Source: Begonia masoniana
Lineage: Eukaryota; Streptophyta; Magnoliopsida; Cucurbitales; Begoniaceae
Reading direction: 5' to 3'
DNA length: 64,000 nucleotides
Assembly (NCBI GenBank): GCA_022432975.1
Contig: CM039512.1
Location: 42,383,124 to 42,447,123 of the forward strand
Position numbers and translations under genes: made by a program
The notes under the pieces: generated by a model
Told to the model about the DNA's origin: nothing
The model's input: the letters and a program-made list of their open reading frames with translations, nothing else
Database searches by the model: none
In this document: positions 37,217-51,200 of the stretch, in pieces
Layout of the letters: each line of letters starts with the position of its first letter
Position numbering within the stretch: position 1 is the stretch's first letter

Positions 37217-37711
37217 TCAAATCTTTTTGGATACTTGAATGTTAGTTTTGGTTTCTTTAGGAACCCACATTAAAATATGAGATGTTTTTCTCTCACTTAA
37301 CTTTAGAGGGCAAGAAAAGGATTTATGACTCATTCTGTTGCACATATTACAAGTGGTTGATATAAAAAAGAAATTTTCGTACACATTTTTCTTCTTAAAA
37401 GTTTCATAGTCAATACCGGCCTTATCAAAAGTCACTCTTTGCTCTTTCAAGAGCATTTCCAAGTTTTTTCTACCATTAGAGAACTAAATCATTATATTGT
37501 TTAAATCAACATTTTTACTCTTTAGATCACTAATTTTATTTTCTAATGAGGAAGTCAAATTAGCATGCTTTCTATCTACATCAACATTATCCTTTTTCAA
37601 CACTTTATATTTAGACTTGAGCAAATTAAATTGATCAACTAGATCATTAAAACTATCTATCAATTCACTTTCATTAACATCATCATCTAAATCACTAAAG
37701 AAGTCACTTAC
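37217..37711 (-). pseudogene. Copia gag, downstream half (cut by chromovirus insertion)
   Basis: Minus-strand reading from 37711: VSDFFSDLDDDVNESELIDS, a Leu/Lys-rich coiled-coil-like part, then LLKEQRVTFDKAGIDYETFK and the knuckle CNMCNRMSHKSFSC, followed by WVPKETKTN. This is the usual C-terminal layout of plant copia gag. A stop interrupts it near 37490. The upstream half resumes at 52468 on the far side of the 14.8-kb insertion. Confidence 0.7.
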
Positions 37712-39260
37712 TGTAGCATCCGATAATTGTCTAACTTGATATTCTTATAGCTGCACTTTTGAGGTTTATTTGTATGGAACTAAGTGAATTTAATTGGTTG
37801 ATCAATTAGGTTAAAGTTGGTTGGTCAAGGGCAAATGTGTAATTTTGCAAAGGTTAGTATTAAAAGCGGCTAGCTAAGGGTTTTTTAGCCGCCACTGTTT
37901 CATTTCCTTGTTTGGTATTCGGCTCGCTCAACAGACACTCTCTCGACAATTTTCTTGCCTGATTCTTCATCAGCGTAGGTGAGTTCTTCTTTGAGCCCTT
38001 TTTGCTGATGGTTTAGGATAAATGTAGGTTATACATTTGGTGATTTGCTTCTAGTAGAACGAGTGTTCTAGGTATGTTGTGTGTGTGAGCTGAGTTCAAG
38101 TTTTGGTGATGAATCGAGAATGCTCGAGGAACCAAGCTTCCAACTAGTTTCCCCTAAAATTTCTGAATGGTTTAGAATGAAGTTAAGTAATGTTGTGCTT
38201 ATGTTTTAGGTGAGCCAACTCTCGAGGTAGCTTTTAACCAGGAGTCTATCGGGGAAAAACCAGGTAAGTGAAGTATTGTGTGTGCCTTCGGGCCTACATC
38301 ACAAAACAGTAGGTTTATGCATGTTTGTGTGTTTTCTGTATGTCATGCATCATATTTTCGAAGAAATACAAAAATGATTTTCATATGTAATGTTATGGCA
38401 AGGTATGAACAGGTTGAAACAGATTAGCTATTAAGGGAAGTAATCCGCCCCTTAATCGAGTAGAGGATTTATTACTTTGGGAGAACTAATCCCACTCCCA
38501 ATGGAATGGAGGGATCAGATCAGCTGTTAAGGGAACTAATCCGCCACTTAATCGAGAAGAGGATGTATGATTTTGGGAAAATTGATCCACTTCCCAATGG
38601 AACCGAGGGATCATATCAGTGAATGAACGGAATTGCAACTGAGATGTGAAAGTAGAAACTGCATGATTAGGATTTATGTTTCAGTATTTCATTTCATTAT
38701 TGCTTTACTTGCTTAGCATTAGGCTAATAGATGAGTTTTGTGATGTAGGTGCTGAGGTAACTACTGAAGAATTTTCTGAAATTGCTGAGGAATAGGTGAA
38801 GTTGCTGAAGCACGTTCATGCCACGGTTTGGTATTTGATGAGGCGGTTTAACATTTGTCTGTATGTGGAGCTTAATTTCCTAATGTCCTGTTGAGAGTGC
38901 AAAGAATTTGGTAATAGTAATGGTTGAGGGATTAGAATATTTGAGTTCCTTCTGCTGTGAAGAATTTGATTTGGTTTTGTTACAAATTGCAAGCTTTGGG
39001 ATTTTTACTGGATAAGAATATATTTTTTATATATTGGTTTCGAATGGTTATTTGTTGGATTTCTGAAGTTACTTAAGGTCAAGTGGTTTTGAATGTTTTG
39101 GGTAAAATTTGTAAGTTCAATCATCGGGGAATGAAATTCACCGGTGGATGTTGTGTGTTTTGTTCACCGATTGATGTTGGCAGATTGAATCATCCGGCTG
39201 ACGTCATCGGATGATGTGTGTAGGAAATGTGTGTTTTTGGTATATCGGAAGATATAGTAG

Positions 39261-42200
39261 AAGTTTTGTCGTTTAGTGACCGATGGATGCCGTGTATTAA
39301 ACCAATCGGATGATGTAGCATAAGTTTTGTCGTTTAGTGACCGGTGGATGTCGTGTATTAAACCAATCGGATGATGTAGCATAAGTTCTGTCGTTTAGTG
39401 ACCGGTAGATGTCGTGTATTAAACCAATCGGATGATGTAGCATAAGTTTTGTCTTTTAGTGACCGGTGGATGTCGTGTATTAAACCAATCAGATGATGTA
39501 GCATAAGTTTTGTCGTTTAGTGACCGGTGGATGTCGTGTATTAAACCAACCGGATGATGTCGTGTATTAAACCAATCGGATGATGTAGCATAAGTTTTGT
39601 CGTTTAGTGACCGGTGGATGTCGTGTATTAAACCAATCGGATGATGTAGCATAAGTTTTGTCGTTTAGTGACCGGTGGATGTCGTGTATTAAACCAATCG
39701 GATGATGTAGCATAAGTTTTGTCGTTTAGTGACCGGTGGATGTCGTGTATTAAACCAATCGGATGATGTAGCATAAGTTTTGTCGTTTAGTGACCGGTGG
39801 ATGTCGTGTATTAAACCAATCGGATGATGTAGCATAAGTTTTGTCGTTTAGTGACCGGTGGATGTCGTGTATTAAACCAATCGGATGATGTAGCATAAGT
39901 TTTGTCGTTTAGTGACCGGTGGATGTCGTGTATTAAACCAATCGGATGATGTAGCATAAGTTTTGTCGTTTAGTGACCGGTGGATGTCGTGTATTAAACC
40001 AATCGGATGATGTAGCATAAGTTTTGTCGTTTAGTGACCGGTGGATGTCGTGTATTAAACCAATCGGATGATGTAGCATAAGTTTTGTCGTTTAGTGACC
40101 GGTGGATGTCGTGTATTAAACCAATCGGATGATGTAGCATAAGTTTTGTCGTTTAGTGACCGGTGGATGTCGTGTATTAAACCAATCGGATGATGTAGCA
40201 TAAGTTTTGTCGTTTAGTGACCGGTGGATGTCGTGTATTAAACCAATCGGATGATGTAGCATAAGTTTTGTCGTTTAGTGACCGGTGGATGTCGTGTATT
40301 AAACCAATCGGATGATGTAGCATAAGTTTTGTCGTTTAGTGACCGGTGGATGTCGTGTATTAAACCAATCGGATGATGTAGCATAAGTTTTGTCGTTTAG
40401 TGACCGGTGGATGTCGTGTATTAAACCAATCGGATGATGTAGCATAAGTTTTGTCGTTTAGTGACCGGTGGATGTCGTGTATTAAACCAATCGGATGATG
40501 TAGCATAAGTTTTGTCGTTTAGTGACCGGTGGATGTCGTGTATTAAACCAATCGGATGATGTAGCATAAGTTTTGTCGTTTAGTGACCGGTGGATGTCGT
40601 GTATTAAACCAATCGGATGATGTAGCATAAGTTTTGTCGTTTAGTGACCGGTGGATGTCGTGTATTAAACCAATCGGATGATGTAGCATAAGTTTTGTCG
40701 TTTAGTGACCGGTGGATGTCGTGTATTAAACCAATCGGATGATGTAGCATAAGTTTTGTCGTTTAGTGACCGGTGGATGTCGTGTATTAAACCAATCGGA
40801 TGATGTAGCATAAGTTTTGTCGTTTAGTGACCGGTGGATGTCGTGTATTAAACCAATCGGATGATGTAGCATAAGTTTTGTCGTTTAGTGACCGGTGGAT
40901 GTCGTGTATTAAACCAATCGGATGATGTAGCATAAGTTTTGTCGTTTAGTGACCGGTGGATGTCGTGTATTAAACCAATCGGATGATGTAGCATAAGTTT
41001 TGTCGTTTAGTGACCGGTGGATGTCGTGTATTAAACCAATCGGATGATGTAGCATAAGTTTTGTCGTTTAGTGACCGGTGGATGTCGTGTATTAAACCAA
41101 TCGGATGATGTAGCATAAGTTTTGTCGTTTAGTGACCGGTGGATGTCGTGTATTAAACCAATCGGATGATGTAGCATAAGTTTTGTCGTTTAGTGACCGG
41201 TGGATGTCGTGTATTAAACCAATCGGATGATGTAGCATAAGTTTTGTCGTTTAGTGACCGGTGGATGTCGTGTATTAAACCAATCGGATGATGTAGCATA
41301 AGTTTTGTCGTTTAGTGACCGGTGGATGTCGTGTATTAAACCAATCGGATGATGTAGCATAAGTTTTGTCGTTTAGTGACCGGTGGATGTCGTGTATTAA
41401 ACCAATCGGATGATGTAGCATAAGTTTTGTCGTTTAGTGACCGGTGGATGTCGTGTATTAAACCAATCGGATGATGTAGCATAAGTTTTGTCGTTTAGTG
41501 ACCGGTGGATGTCGTGTATTAAACCAATCGGATGATGTAGCATAAGTTTTGTCGTTTAGTGACCGGTGGATGTCGTGTATTAAACCAATCGGATGATGTA
41601 GCATAAGTTTTGTCGTTTAGTGACCGGTGGATGTCGTGTATTAAACCAATCGGATGATGTAGCATAAGTTTTGTCGTTTAGTGACCGGTGGATGTCGTGT
41701 ATTAAACCAATCGGATGATGTAGCATAAGTTTTGTCGTTTAGTGACCGGTGGATGTCGTGTATTAAACCAATCGGATGATGTAGCATAAGTTTTGTCGTT
41801 TAGTGACCGGTGGATGTCGTGTATTAAACCAATCGGATGATGTAGCATAAGTTTTGTCGTTTAGTGACCGGTGGATGTCGTGTATTAAACCAATCGGATG
41901 ATGTAGCATAAGTTTTGTCGTTTAGTGACCGGTGGATGTCGTGTATTAAACCAATCGGATGATGTAGCATAAGTTTTGTCGTTTAGTGACCGGTGGATGT
42001 CGTGTATTAAACCAATCGGATGATGTAGCATAAGTTTTGTCGTTTAGTGACCGGTGGATGTCGTGTATTAAACCAATCGGATGATGTAGCATAAGTTTTG
42101 TCGTTTAGTGACCGGTGGATGTCGTGTATTAAACCAATCGGATGATGTAGCATAAGTTTTGTCGTTTAGTGACCGGTGGATGTCGTGTATTAAACCAATC

Positions 42201-43058
42201 GGATGATGTAGCATAAGTTTTGTCGTTTAGTGACCGGTGGATGTCGTGTATTAAACCAATCGGATGATGTAGCATAAGTTTTGTCGTTTAGTGACCGGTG
42301 GATGTCGTGTATTAAACCAATCGGATGATGTAGCATAAGTTTTGTCGTTTAGTGACCGGTGGATGTCGTGTATTAAACCAATCGGATGATGTAGCATAAG
42401 TTTTGTCGTTTAGTGACCGGTGGATGTCGTGTATTAAACCAATCGGATGATGTAGCATAAGTTTTGTCGTTTAGTGACCGGTGGATGTCGTGTATTAAAC
42501 CAATCGGATGATGTAGCATAAGTTTTGTCGTTTAGTGACCGGTGGATGTCGTGTATTAAACCAATCGGATGATGTAGCATAAGTTTTGTCGTTTAGTGAC
42601 CGGTGGATGTCGTGTATTAAACCAATCGGATGATGTAGCATAAGTTTTGTCGTTTAGTGACCGGTGGATGTCGTGTATTAAACCAATCGGATGATGTAGC
42701 ATAAGTTTTGTCGTTTAGTGACCGGTGGATGTCGTGTATTAAACCAATCGGATGATGTAGCATAAGTTTTGTCGTTTAGTGACCGGTGGATGTCGTGTAT
42801 TAAACCAATCGGATGATGTAGCATAAGTTTTGTCGTTTAGTGACCGGTGGATGTCGTGTATTAAACCAATCGGATGATGTAGCATAAGTTTTGTCGTTTA
42901 GTGACCGGTGGATGTCGTGTATTAAACCAATCGGATGATGTAGCATAAGTTTTGTCGTTTAGTGACCGGTGGATGTCGTGTATTAAACCAATCGGATGAT
43001 GTAGCATAAGTTTTGTCGTTTAGTGACCGGTGGATGTCGTGTATTAAACCAATCGGAT
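39261..43058 (+). repeat. 61-bp minisatellite, about 62 copies (left LTR)
   Basis: The unit contains ttttgtcgtttagtgaccgg, tggatgtcgtgtattaaacc and aatcggatgatgtagcataa. The first six units vary (cgatggatgcc, gtctttta, an extra ~26-bp partial copy near 39545). From about 39660 the units are essentially identical. There are no unique spacers, so this is not a CRISPR array. It ends abruptly at aatcggat|tatatgcc. Confidence 0.96.
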
Positions 43059-43318
43059 TATATGCCATATATTTGTTTGAAGTGTGAGTTTTGGCTAGGA
43101 CCGAGTCCACTTTTAGGACATGTTATCTCGAGGGATGGACTAACTGTCGATACAGCAAGGTTCAAGTAGTCAAGGAGTGTGCCCAACCGAAAACTGCTAC
43201 TGATATTCCGAAGCTTTTCCATGGGTTTAGTCGTGGGATATTACATGAAGTTTATCGAAAGATTCTCGACGATTGCAACACCCCTCACATCGGTTAACAA
43301 GGCAAAACATATAAATTT
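43059..43318 (+). pseudogene. Reverse transcriptase fragment
   Basis: Reads LKCEFWLG...LLGHVISRDGLTVD, then with frameshifts FSMGLV, YYMKFIERFSTIATPLTS. This matches the RT region after the catalytic site in the 24590-34835 element ([16 protein letters not shown]...). It is more decayed than the integrase at 46801, so the two pieces may come from different elements. Confidence 0.75.
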
Positions 43319-46300
43319 GTATAGACAAGGCATCAAATAACTGCTGCTCCCAATCGCATACGTGCCCCTGGTAGAGACAGAACTGCCAATCTCGCATGGT
43401 ACAGTTAAAACTTCCTGGATCTTTTAATTTTTGATGGTAGTAGCTTTTTTCTGATAATAGCACTGCATTCTTCTGTAAGAGCTATAAAACCACACTCATC
43501 TATTTTGCGCTTGTGGGAAAGAATATCTTTCAAAAATTTAGCATAACGCGGCATTTGTTCCAAAGCTTCGGCAAACAGAATATTAATGTGGAGCTTCTTG
43601 AAGACTTCAAGGAATTGAGAGAATTGCTTGTCGAGCTTCACATTTTTCAACCGTTGTGGAAACGGTACCGGAGTTGGATTGGCAAGAATCGGTGATGATT
43701 TTTGAACTTCATCTGTATTAGACTCCTCATTAACAACTTTTGGCACGTTTTTCTCTTTTTGCACTGGTTCAACTATTGTGCCCTTTTGAGTGGTAATTGC
43801 ATTACAATGCTCTATCGGATTTACTTCAGTGTTACTTGGTAGTGAGCCTTGGGGCCTGCTATTAATAATGCTCGCGAATTGACCAAGTTGATTTTCAAGA
43901 CTGCGAATTTGGACAGATTGATTTTGCATTGTAGTCCGAGTCTCGGTCATAAACTGCAAAAGGGCCGTTTCTAGATCACTTTTCTTTTCAACTTGCTGAA
44001 ATGTCCGGGTTGAGCTGCTGGAGGTGGCTGCATAGCGTTCTGAGAATTTCTCCATGAAAAATTTGGGTGCTGCTGCCATCCAGGATTATAAGTATTAGAA
44101 TTTGGATTGCCGTGACGATTAAAATTGCCCATATAATTAGCTTGCTCTGCGGGCGCTTTTGACATGTGATTTCCCTCTTGACATTCTTCACTCAAATGCG
44201 GCCCGAGACACCACTGACAATTAACTTTCGATGAATTCCCAACACTTGCTGCCATATGAGACTCTTGTATTTGCTTAGTTAATGAGGCAACTTGTAGAGT
44301 TAGAGCTTTCAAAGCCTCGAGTTCTGGAGTACCCGTTGTGCGATTCATAATTGATCGCTCCACTGGACATTGGTCATTGTTAAGTGCTAATTCTTCTAAT
44401 AAATCATAGGCTGCTTCCTCGGTTTTTCTCATTAAAGCGCCACCTGCGGCCGCGTTGACCAGAGTTTTAGTAGATGCCGATAAGCCCACATAAAAAGTCT
44501 GAATATGCATCCATTTCGGTAATCCATGATGGGGACACCTCCTCAACATATCTTTAAAACGTGCCCATGCCTCATATAATGTTTCCCCCTCAAATTGACT
44601 GAAATTGATTATATCATTGCGAAGCTTGGCTGTCTTCTCGAAAGGAAAGAACTTGGAAAGAAATTTCTGACATAAATCTTCCCAAGTAGTAATAGAATTA
44701 GCGGGCAAAGAGTTAAGCCAGTTCTTCGCACGATCTCGTAATGAAAATGGAAATAGCCGCAGTCTCAATGCATCATCCCCCACATTGTGAAATTTGAAAG
44801 TGTCGCATACCTCTTAGAAATTTGCAATATGATCCTTGGGGTCTTCTGAAGGTGATCCACTGAATTGAGATTGTTGAATCATGTGCAGGGTGCCCGGCTT
44901 AATTTCAAAATTAGCATTGATGGTCGGTCTGCGAATAGCGGTATGCACTCCAGATACAGTCGGTATAACATAATCCAGTAAAGTCCGGGTCTCAGCATTC
45001 ACAAGTGGATGATTGTCAATAACGAGTGGAGGATTGTCAATATTGTCTGCTCTGTTATCTCCCACAATGACACGCGCTGGTTGAATAAGTTCTCTTCTCT
45101 CTTTACGATTGCGTCGACACGTACGTTCGATCTCAAGATTCAGCGGGAGAAGATTATCGTTTCCCTCTTTACGCATGCACCTGAAAATATCACGAAAATA
45201 AAGAAATGAAAGAAATAGAATTCAAAATAAAACTAAAAATAATTAATTCGATATTAATAATTAAGTCCCCGGCAACGGCGCCAAAAACTTGTTGTGCAAA
45301 AATAATTCGCAAGTGTACGAGTCGCAACAAGTAATACAGTGATAAAATAGAGTGTCGAACCCACGATGACTTGTAATTAATAATCGAAATAACTACTCTT
45401 AATTCTAAATTGAACACACGTTTTTATGGTTTTCAAGGATTGAATTTAAATTAAACAACCAAGACAATTAAAGTAAATTAATTGTAAAATATCAAAGCAA
45501 ATAAAATGGGATTAAATCAAATTGATAAAAACCTAGGTACTACGATTTCACTAAATTCTATCACAATCTCTCTCGAGCATTGCGTAGTTTATCTGATTAA
45601 TGGGTTATCACTTCTCAGTCTCAAATCCTACATTAATCAAATACAAATAAATCAAGAAATCACAGTGATCACACAAATACTGTAACTATCTCTAGCTTAC
45701 GTATATTAATAACATTAATTTCAGTGCACGGTTGTTTATCACCTCTCGGTCTCAAAACTCCCCAATAATCAAGTAAATATTTGCCAGAAATTTACAGGCT
45801 TTAAGAACAGAAATTAAATGTGCCAACAATATTGGAAGAAATACTCAGTAAATATAATTAAACGAAGAAATTGAAAACAAACATCGTCCGGCTACATCAT
45901 AGCCCTAGTAGAAAAAGTTAGTTCATGATAAAGAAAATAAAAACAACAATCATATTAAAATATTGCATAATTAAATATTGGAAATAAAATGAAAAGAAAA
46001 CAAAAACTATGCTTTGCAAAAATCACTTCCTGAAAATCGATGCTCCTCTTCTCTGTCAAATTTCTCTCTGCAGAAAGCTCTCCTTCAGAATACGTGATAA
46101 TCGCCTCCAGCGTTGCTCGCCAGAATCGCCCAACGCTGATGACCGAAAGCCCTCAATCGCCAGATATCCTCGCCAGAATCGCCGGATCGTCGCTCGCCTC
46201 AATCGCCGGATCTTCGCTGCCGCGCTGCTCGCCAGAATCCCAGACTTCTCTCTCTCAGTCAGCCGACCCTTCTTTCTGTGGAAAGATCGCTGAATGAAAT

Positions 46301-46800
46301 TTGGTGACTTGGCCTCTATGTTCCTCCCTTTCCAATCTCAGAATCTCCAACTATTTCTAGCACTCCAAGTCGCTGAACCCCTATGGAAAAATATCGTCGA
46401 ATGCGGAATCTCTGCGTTCTGTCAATAGCAGAATCCGCTGTTTGTTTCCAAAATTGCTAAAAACCGAATCGTGATATCGCTTTGCCTCTGCCTTTAGGTT
46501 TTTATTCTTCTTTTCTTTTCAATCGATGGCTTTGATTCGTTCCTTCAGGTAAACGGCGAAGATTAAATTAATTGATCTTTCCAAATTTGAAGATCTTTCC
46601 AACTTTGTAGATTGATAGAAGATCTCTTTTATTTGCTGGCTGGCATGTAGATATCGATCCAAATTTGTAGATCTTTCCTGTTTTAATTAAATTTGCTGCA
46701 CACTTACACGAAATACATCAAATTCGTTCAAACACTTGAGATAAATTTATCAAATTAAGTGTAAAAAGTATAAATAAGTGTGTAAAATACACACTTATCA
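43319..46800 (-). mobile_element. Athila/Tat-like element fragment (LTR, PBS, gag)
   Basis: On the minus strand: LTR 46800-45290 (TGATAAGTGTG to ACAACA, 1511 bp), five bases, then the primer site TGGCGCCGTTGCCGGGGA at 45283-45266, known for Athila/Tat elements (tRNA-Asp type). Gag follows, and the copy breaks off near 43319 with no pol. It lies between two pieces of a plus-strand chromovirus pol gene. Confidence 0.85.
43405..45176 (-). pseudogene. Athila/Tat-like gag, degenerate
   Basis: Starts [14 protein letters not shown] at 45176. A stop near 44814 (IANF*EVC) interrupts it, and a frameshift lies near 43990-44000. Recognisable parts: [40 protein letters not shown], the gag core WEDLCQKFLSKFFPFEKTAK and ETLYEAWARFKDMLRRCPHH, the knuckle CQWCLGPHLSEEC, and METRTTMQNQ-like coiled region with IRSLENQLGQFA. 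The order is typical of Athila gag. The protein was a capsid precursor; it is not functional now. Confidence 0.88.
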
Positions 46801-48237
46801 CCTACCATTTTGGAGAGGATTAAAGAAGTTCAAATGAATGACACTGAATGCAATAAGTTTAAGTTGTGCATGGATTCTACAGACAAGTCGGATTTCAACT
46901 GTTCTGTCGATGGAATTCTCAAGTTTCAGAATAGATGGTTTGTCCCGGCTGATAATGAACTAAGAAAGGAAATCCTATCCGAGGCGCATTCTTCTAGACT
47001 CTCTGCTCATCCTGGAAGTACAAAAATGTACAGAGACCTCAGGCAACATTATTGGTGGCCAAGTATGAAACGAAGTGTGGCCGAGTACATTGGATCGTGT
47101 TTGATTTGTCAACAGATTAAAGCTGAACATCAAAGGCCTGCAGGAACATTACAACCATTACCAGTTCCCGAATAGAAATGGGAACAAATATCGATGGACT
47201 TTGTAGTAGGATTGCCTAAGACAACAAGGGGACATGATGCAATTTGGGTGATAGTTGACCGTTTAACCAAATCAGCTCATTTTCTGCCAATAAAGATGAC
47301 TTACTCGATGGACCAATTTGCTGAGTTATATGTGCAAGAGATCATTAGATTGCATGGAGTTCCATGTACCATAGTTTCAGACCGAGATTCTAGATTCACA
47401 TCTAAGTTTTGGAAAAGTTTGCATAAGGCTATGGGTACACAGCTTGACTTTAGTACAGCTTTTCACCCTCAAACAGATGGACAATCCGAGAGGACTATCC
47501 AAACGTTGGAGGACATGCTTCGTGCATGTGTATCAGAATTTCAAGGTTCTTGGAGTAAGTATTTATCATTGGTTGAGTTCTCTTACAACAACAGTTTTCA
47601 GGCAACAATAGGCATGGCACCATACGAGGCATTATACGGACGAAAATGCAGATCACCTTTGTACTGGGATGAAGTCGGTGAAGCACAGTTGCTTGGTCCT
47701 GACATTGTGCAAAAAACTGTTGAGAAGGTTGCCCTCATCCGACAGAGAATTTTCACAGCTCAGAGTCGACAGAAAAGTTATGCAGATTGTAGGCGTAGAG
47801 AATTGGAGTTTATGATAGGTGATGAAGTTTTCCTCAAGGTGTCCCCATTCAAAGGAGTTGTGAGATTTGGGAAGAGAGGAAAGTTGAACCCCAGATTTAT
47901 TGGGCCTTTCTCAATCTTGAAGAGGATTGGGAGGACTGCTTATCAATTACAGTTACCAGACTCTATGGAGGGAATTCACAATGTTTTCCACGTTTCTATG
48001 TTGAAGAAGTGCATACGAGATCCATCTCAGATTGTCGAACAGCAGAATATTGAAGTTCAGCCTACCCTTAACTATGAAGAGAAACCAGTGGAAATTCTGG
48101 ACTATGCAACGAAGGTACGATGTAACAAGGAAGTTCGGCTGGTGAAGGTGTTATGGCGTAACCAGAATGTAGAGGAGGCAACTTGGGAAAGCCAGCAAGA
48201 CATGATGAGCCGTTATCCTGAGCTATTTCAGCGCTGA
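46801..48237 (+). pseudogene. Integrase with chromodomain, one stop
   Basis: From 46801: ILERIKEVQMNDTE, the HHCC zinc domain (HSSRLSAHPGS...CLICQ), an in-frame TAG at 47173-47175 (PVPE*KWEQ), then an open 347-codon frame. That frame has core Asp residues in [13 protein letters not shown] and [12 protein letters not shown], the Glu in [14 protein letters not shown], and a chromodomain-like tail ([20 protein letters not shown], then EEATWES). It is homologous to 26641-28297 but far better kept. The stop before WEQ removes the zinc domain from the core unless read through. Confidence 0.9.
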
Positions 48238-48272
48238 ATTTTGAGGACAAAATTCTTTTAAGGAGGGTAGAT

Positions 48273-51200
48273 TGTAGCATCCGGTAATTGTCTAACTTGA
48301 TATTCTTATAGCTGCACTTTTGAGGTTTATTTGTATGGAGCTAAGTGAATTTAATTGGTTGATCAATTAGGTTAAAGTTGGTTGGTCAAGGACAAATGCG
48401 TAATTTTGCAAAGGTTAGTATTAAAAGCGGCTAGCTAAAGGTTTTAGCCGCCACTGTTTCATTTCCTTGTTTTGTATTCAGCTCGCTCAACAGACTCTCT
48501 CTCTCAGCGATTTTCTTGCCTGATTCTTCATCAGCGTAGGTGAGTTCTTCTTTGAGCCATTTTTGCTGATGGTTTAGGATAAATGTAGGTTATACATTTG
48601 GTGATTTGCTTCTGGTAGAACGAGTGTTCTAGGTATGCTGTGTGTGTGAGCTGAGTTCAAGTTTTGGTGATGAATTGGGAATGCTCGAGGAACCGAGCTT
48701 CAACTAGTTTCCCCTAAAATTTCTGAATGGTTTAGAATGAAGTTAAGTAATGTTGTGCTTATGTTTTAGGTGAGCCAACTCTCGAGGTAGCTTTTAACCA
48801 GGAGTCTATCGGGGAAAAACCAGGTAAGTGAAGTATTGTGTGTGCCTTCGGGCCTACATCACAAAACAGTAGGTTTATGCATGTTTGTGTGTTTTCTGTA
48901 TGTCATGCATCATGTTTTCGAAGAAATACGAAAATGATTTTCATATGTAATGTAATGACAAGGTATGAACAGGTTGAAACAGATTAGCTATTAAGGGAAG
49001 TAATCTGCCCCTTAATCGAGTAGAGGATTTATTACTTTGGGAGAACCAATCCCACTCCCAGTGGAATGGAGGGATCAGATCAGCTGTTAAGGGAACTAAT
49101 CCGCCCCTTAATTGAGAAGAGGATGTATGACTTTGGGAAAATTGATCCACTTCCCAATGGAACCGAGGGATCATATCAGTGAATGAACGGAATTGCAACT
49201 GAGATGTGAAAGTAGAAACTGCATGATTAGGATTTATGTTTCAGTATTTCATTTCATTATTGCTTTACTTGCTTAGCATTAGGCTAATAGATGAGTTTTG
49301 TGATGTAGGTGCTGAGGTAACTACTGAAGAATTTTCTGAAATTGCTGAGGAATAGGTGAAGTTGCTGAAGCACGTTCATGCCACGGTTTGGTATTTGATG
49401 AGGCGGTTTAACATTTGTCTGTATGTGGAGCTTAATTTCCTAATGTCCTGTTGAGAGTGCAAAGAATTTGGTAGTAGTAATGGTTGAGGGATTAGAATAT
49501 TTGAGTTCCTTCTGCTGTGAAGAATTTGATTTGGTTTTGTTACAAATTGCAAGCTTTGGGATTTTTACTGGATAAGAATATATTTTTTATATATTGGTTT
49601 CGAATGGTTATTTGTTGGATTTCTGAAGTACTTAGGGTCAGGTGATTTTGAATGTTTTGGGTAAAATTTGTAAGTTCAATCATCGGGGAATGAAATTCAC
49701 CGGTGGATGTTGTGTGTTTTGTTCACCGATTGATGTTGGCGGATTGAATCATCCGGCTGACGTCATCGGATGATGTGTGTAGGAAATGTGTGTTTTTGGT
49801 ATATCGGAAGATATAGTAGAAGTTTTGTCGTTTAGTGACCGGTGGATGCCGTGTATTAAACCAATCGGATGATGTGGCATAAGTTTTGTCGTTTAGTGAC
49901 CGGTGGATGTCGTGTATTAAACCAATCGGATGATGTAGCATAAGTTCTGTCGTTTAGTGACCGGTGGATGTCGTGTATTAAACCAATCGGATGATGTAGC
50001 ATAAGTTTTGTCGTTTAGTGACCGGTGGATGTCGTGTATTAAACCAATCGGATGATGTAGCATAAGTTCTGTCGTTTAGTGACCGGTGGATGTCGTGTAT
50101 TAAACCAATCGGATGATGTAGCATAAGTTTTGTCGTTTAGTGACCGGTGGATGTCGTGTATTAAACCAATCGGATGATGTAGCATAAGTTTTGTCGTTTA
50201 GTGACCGGTGGATGTCGTGTATTAAACCAATCGGATGATGTAGCATAAGTTTTGTCGTTTAGTGACCGGTGGATGTCGTGTATTAAACCAATCGGATGAT
50301 GTAGCATAAGTTTTGTCGTTTAGTGACCGGTGGATGTCGTGTATTAAACCAATCGGATGATGTAGCATAAGTTTTGTCGTTTAGTGACCGGTGGATGTCG
50401 TGTATTAAACCAATCGGATGATGTAGCATAAGTTTTGTCGTTTAGTGACCGGTGGATGTCGTGTATTAAACCAATCGGATGATGTAGCATAAGTTTTGTC
50501 GTTTAGTGACCGGTGGATGTCGTGTATTAAACCAATCGGATGATGTAGCATAAGTTTTGTCGTTTAGTGACCGGTGGATGTCGTGTATTAAACCAATCGG
50601 ATGATGTAGCATAAGTTTTGTCGTTTAGTGACCGGTGGATGTCGTGTATTAAACCAATCGGATGATGTAGCATAAGTTTTGTCGTTTAGTGACCGGTGGA
50701 TGTCGTGTATTAAACCAATCGGATGATGTAGCATAAGTTTTGTCGTTTAGTGACCGGTGGATGTCGTGTATTAAACCAATCGGATGATGTAGCATAAGTT
50801 TTGTCGTTTAGTGACCGGTGGATGTCGTGTATTAAACCAATCGGATGATGTAGCATAAGTTTTGTCGTTTAGTGACCGGTGGATGTCGTGTATTAAACCA
50901 ATCGGATGATGTAGCATAAGTTTTGTCGTTTAGTGACCGGTGGATGTCGTGTATTAAACCAATCGGATGATGTAGCATAAGTTTTGTCGTTTAGTGACCG
51001 GTGGATGTCGTGTATTAAACCAATCGGATGATGTAGCATAAGTTTTGTCGTTTAGTGACCGGTGGATGTCGTGTATTAAACCAATCGGATGATGTAGCAT
51101 AAGTTTTGTCGTTTAGTGACCGGTGGATGTCGTGTATTAAACCAATCGGATGATGTAGCATAAGTTTTGTCGTTTAGTGACCGGTGGATGTCGTGTATTA

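Noticed and set aside
39261..43058. CRISPR-like array
   Set aside because: Units are contiguous with no unique spacers, in plant DNA inside an LTR; it is a minisatellite.
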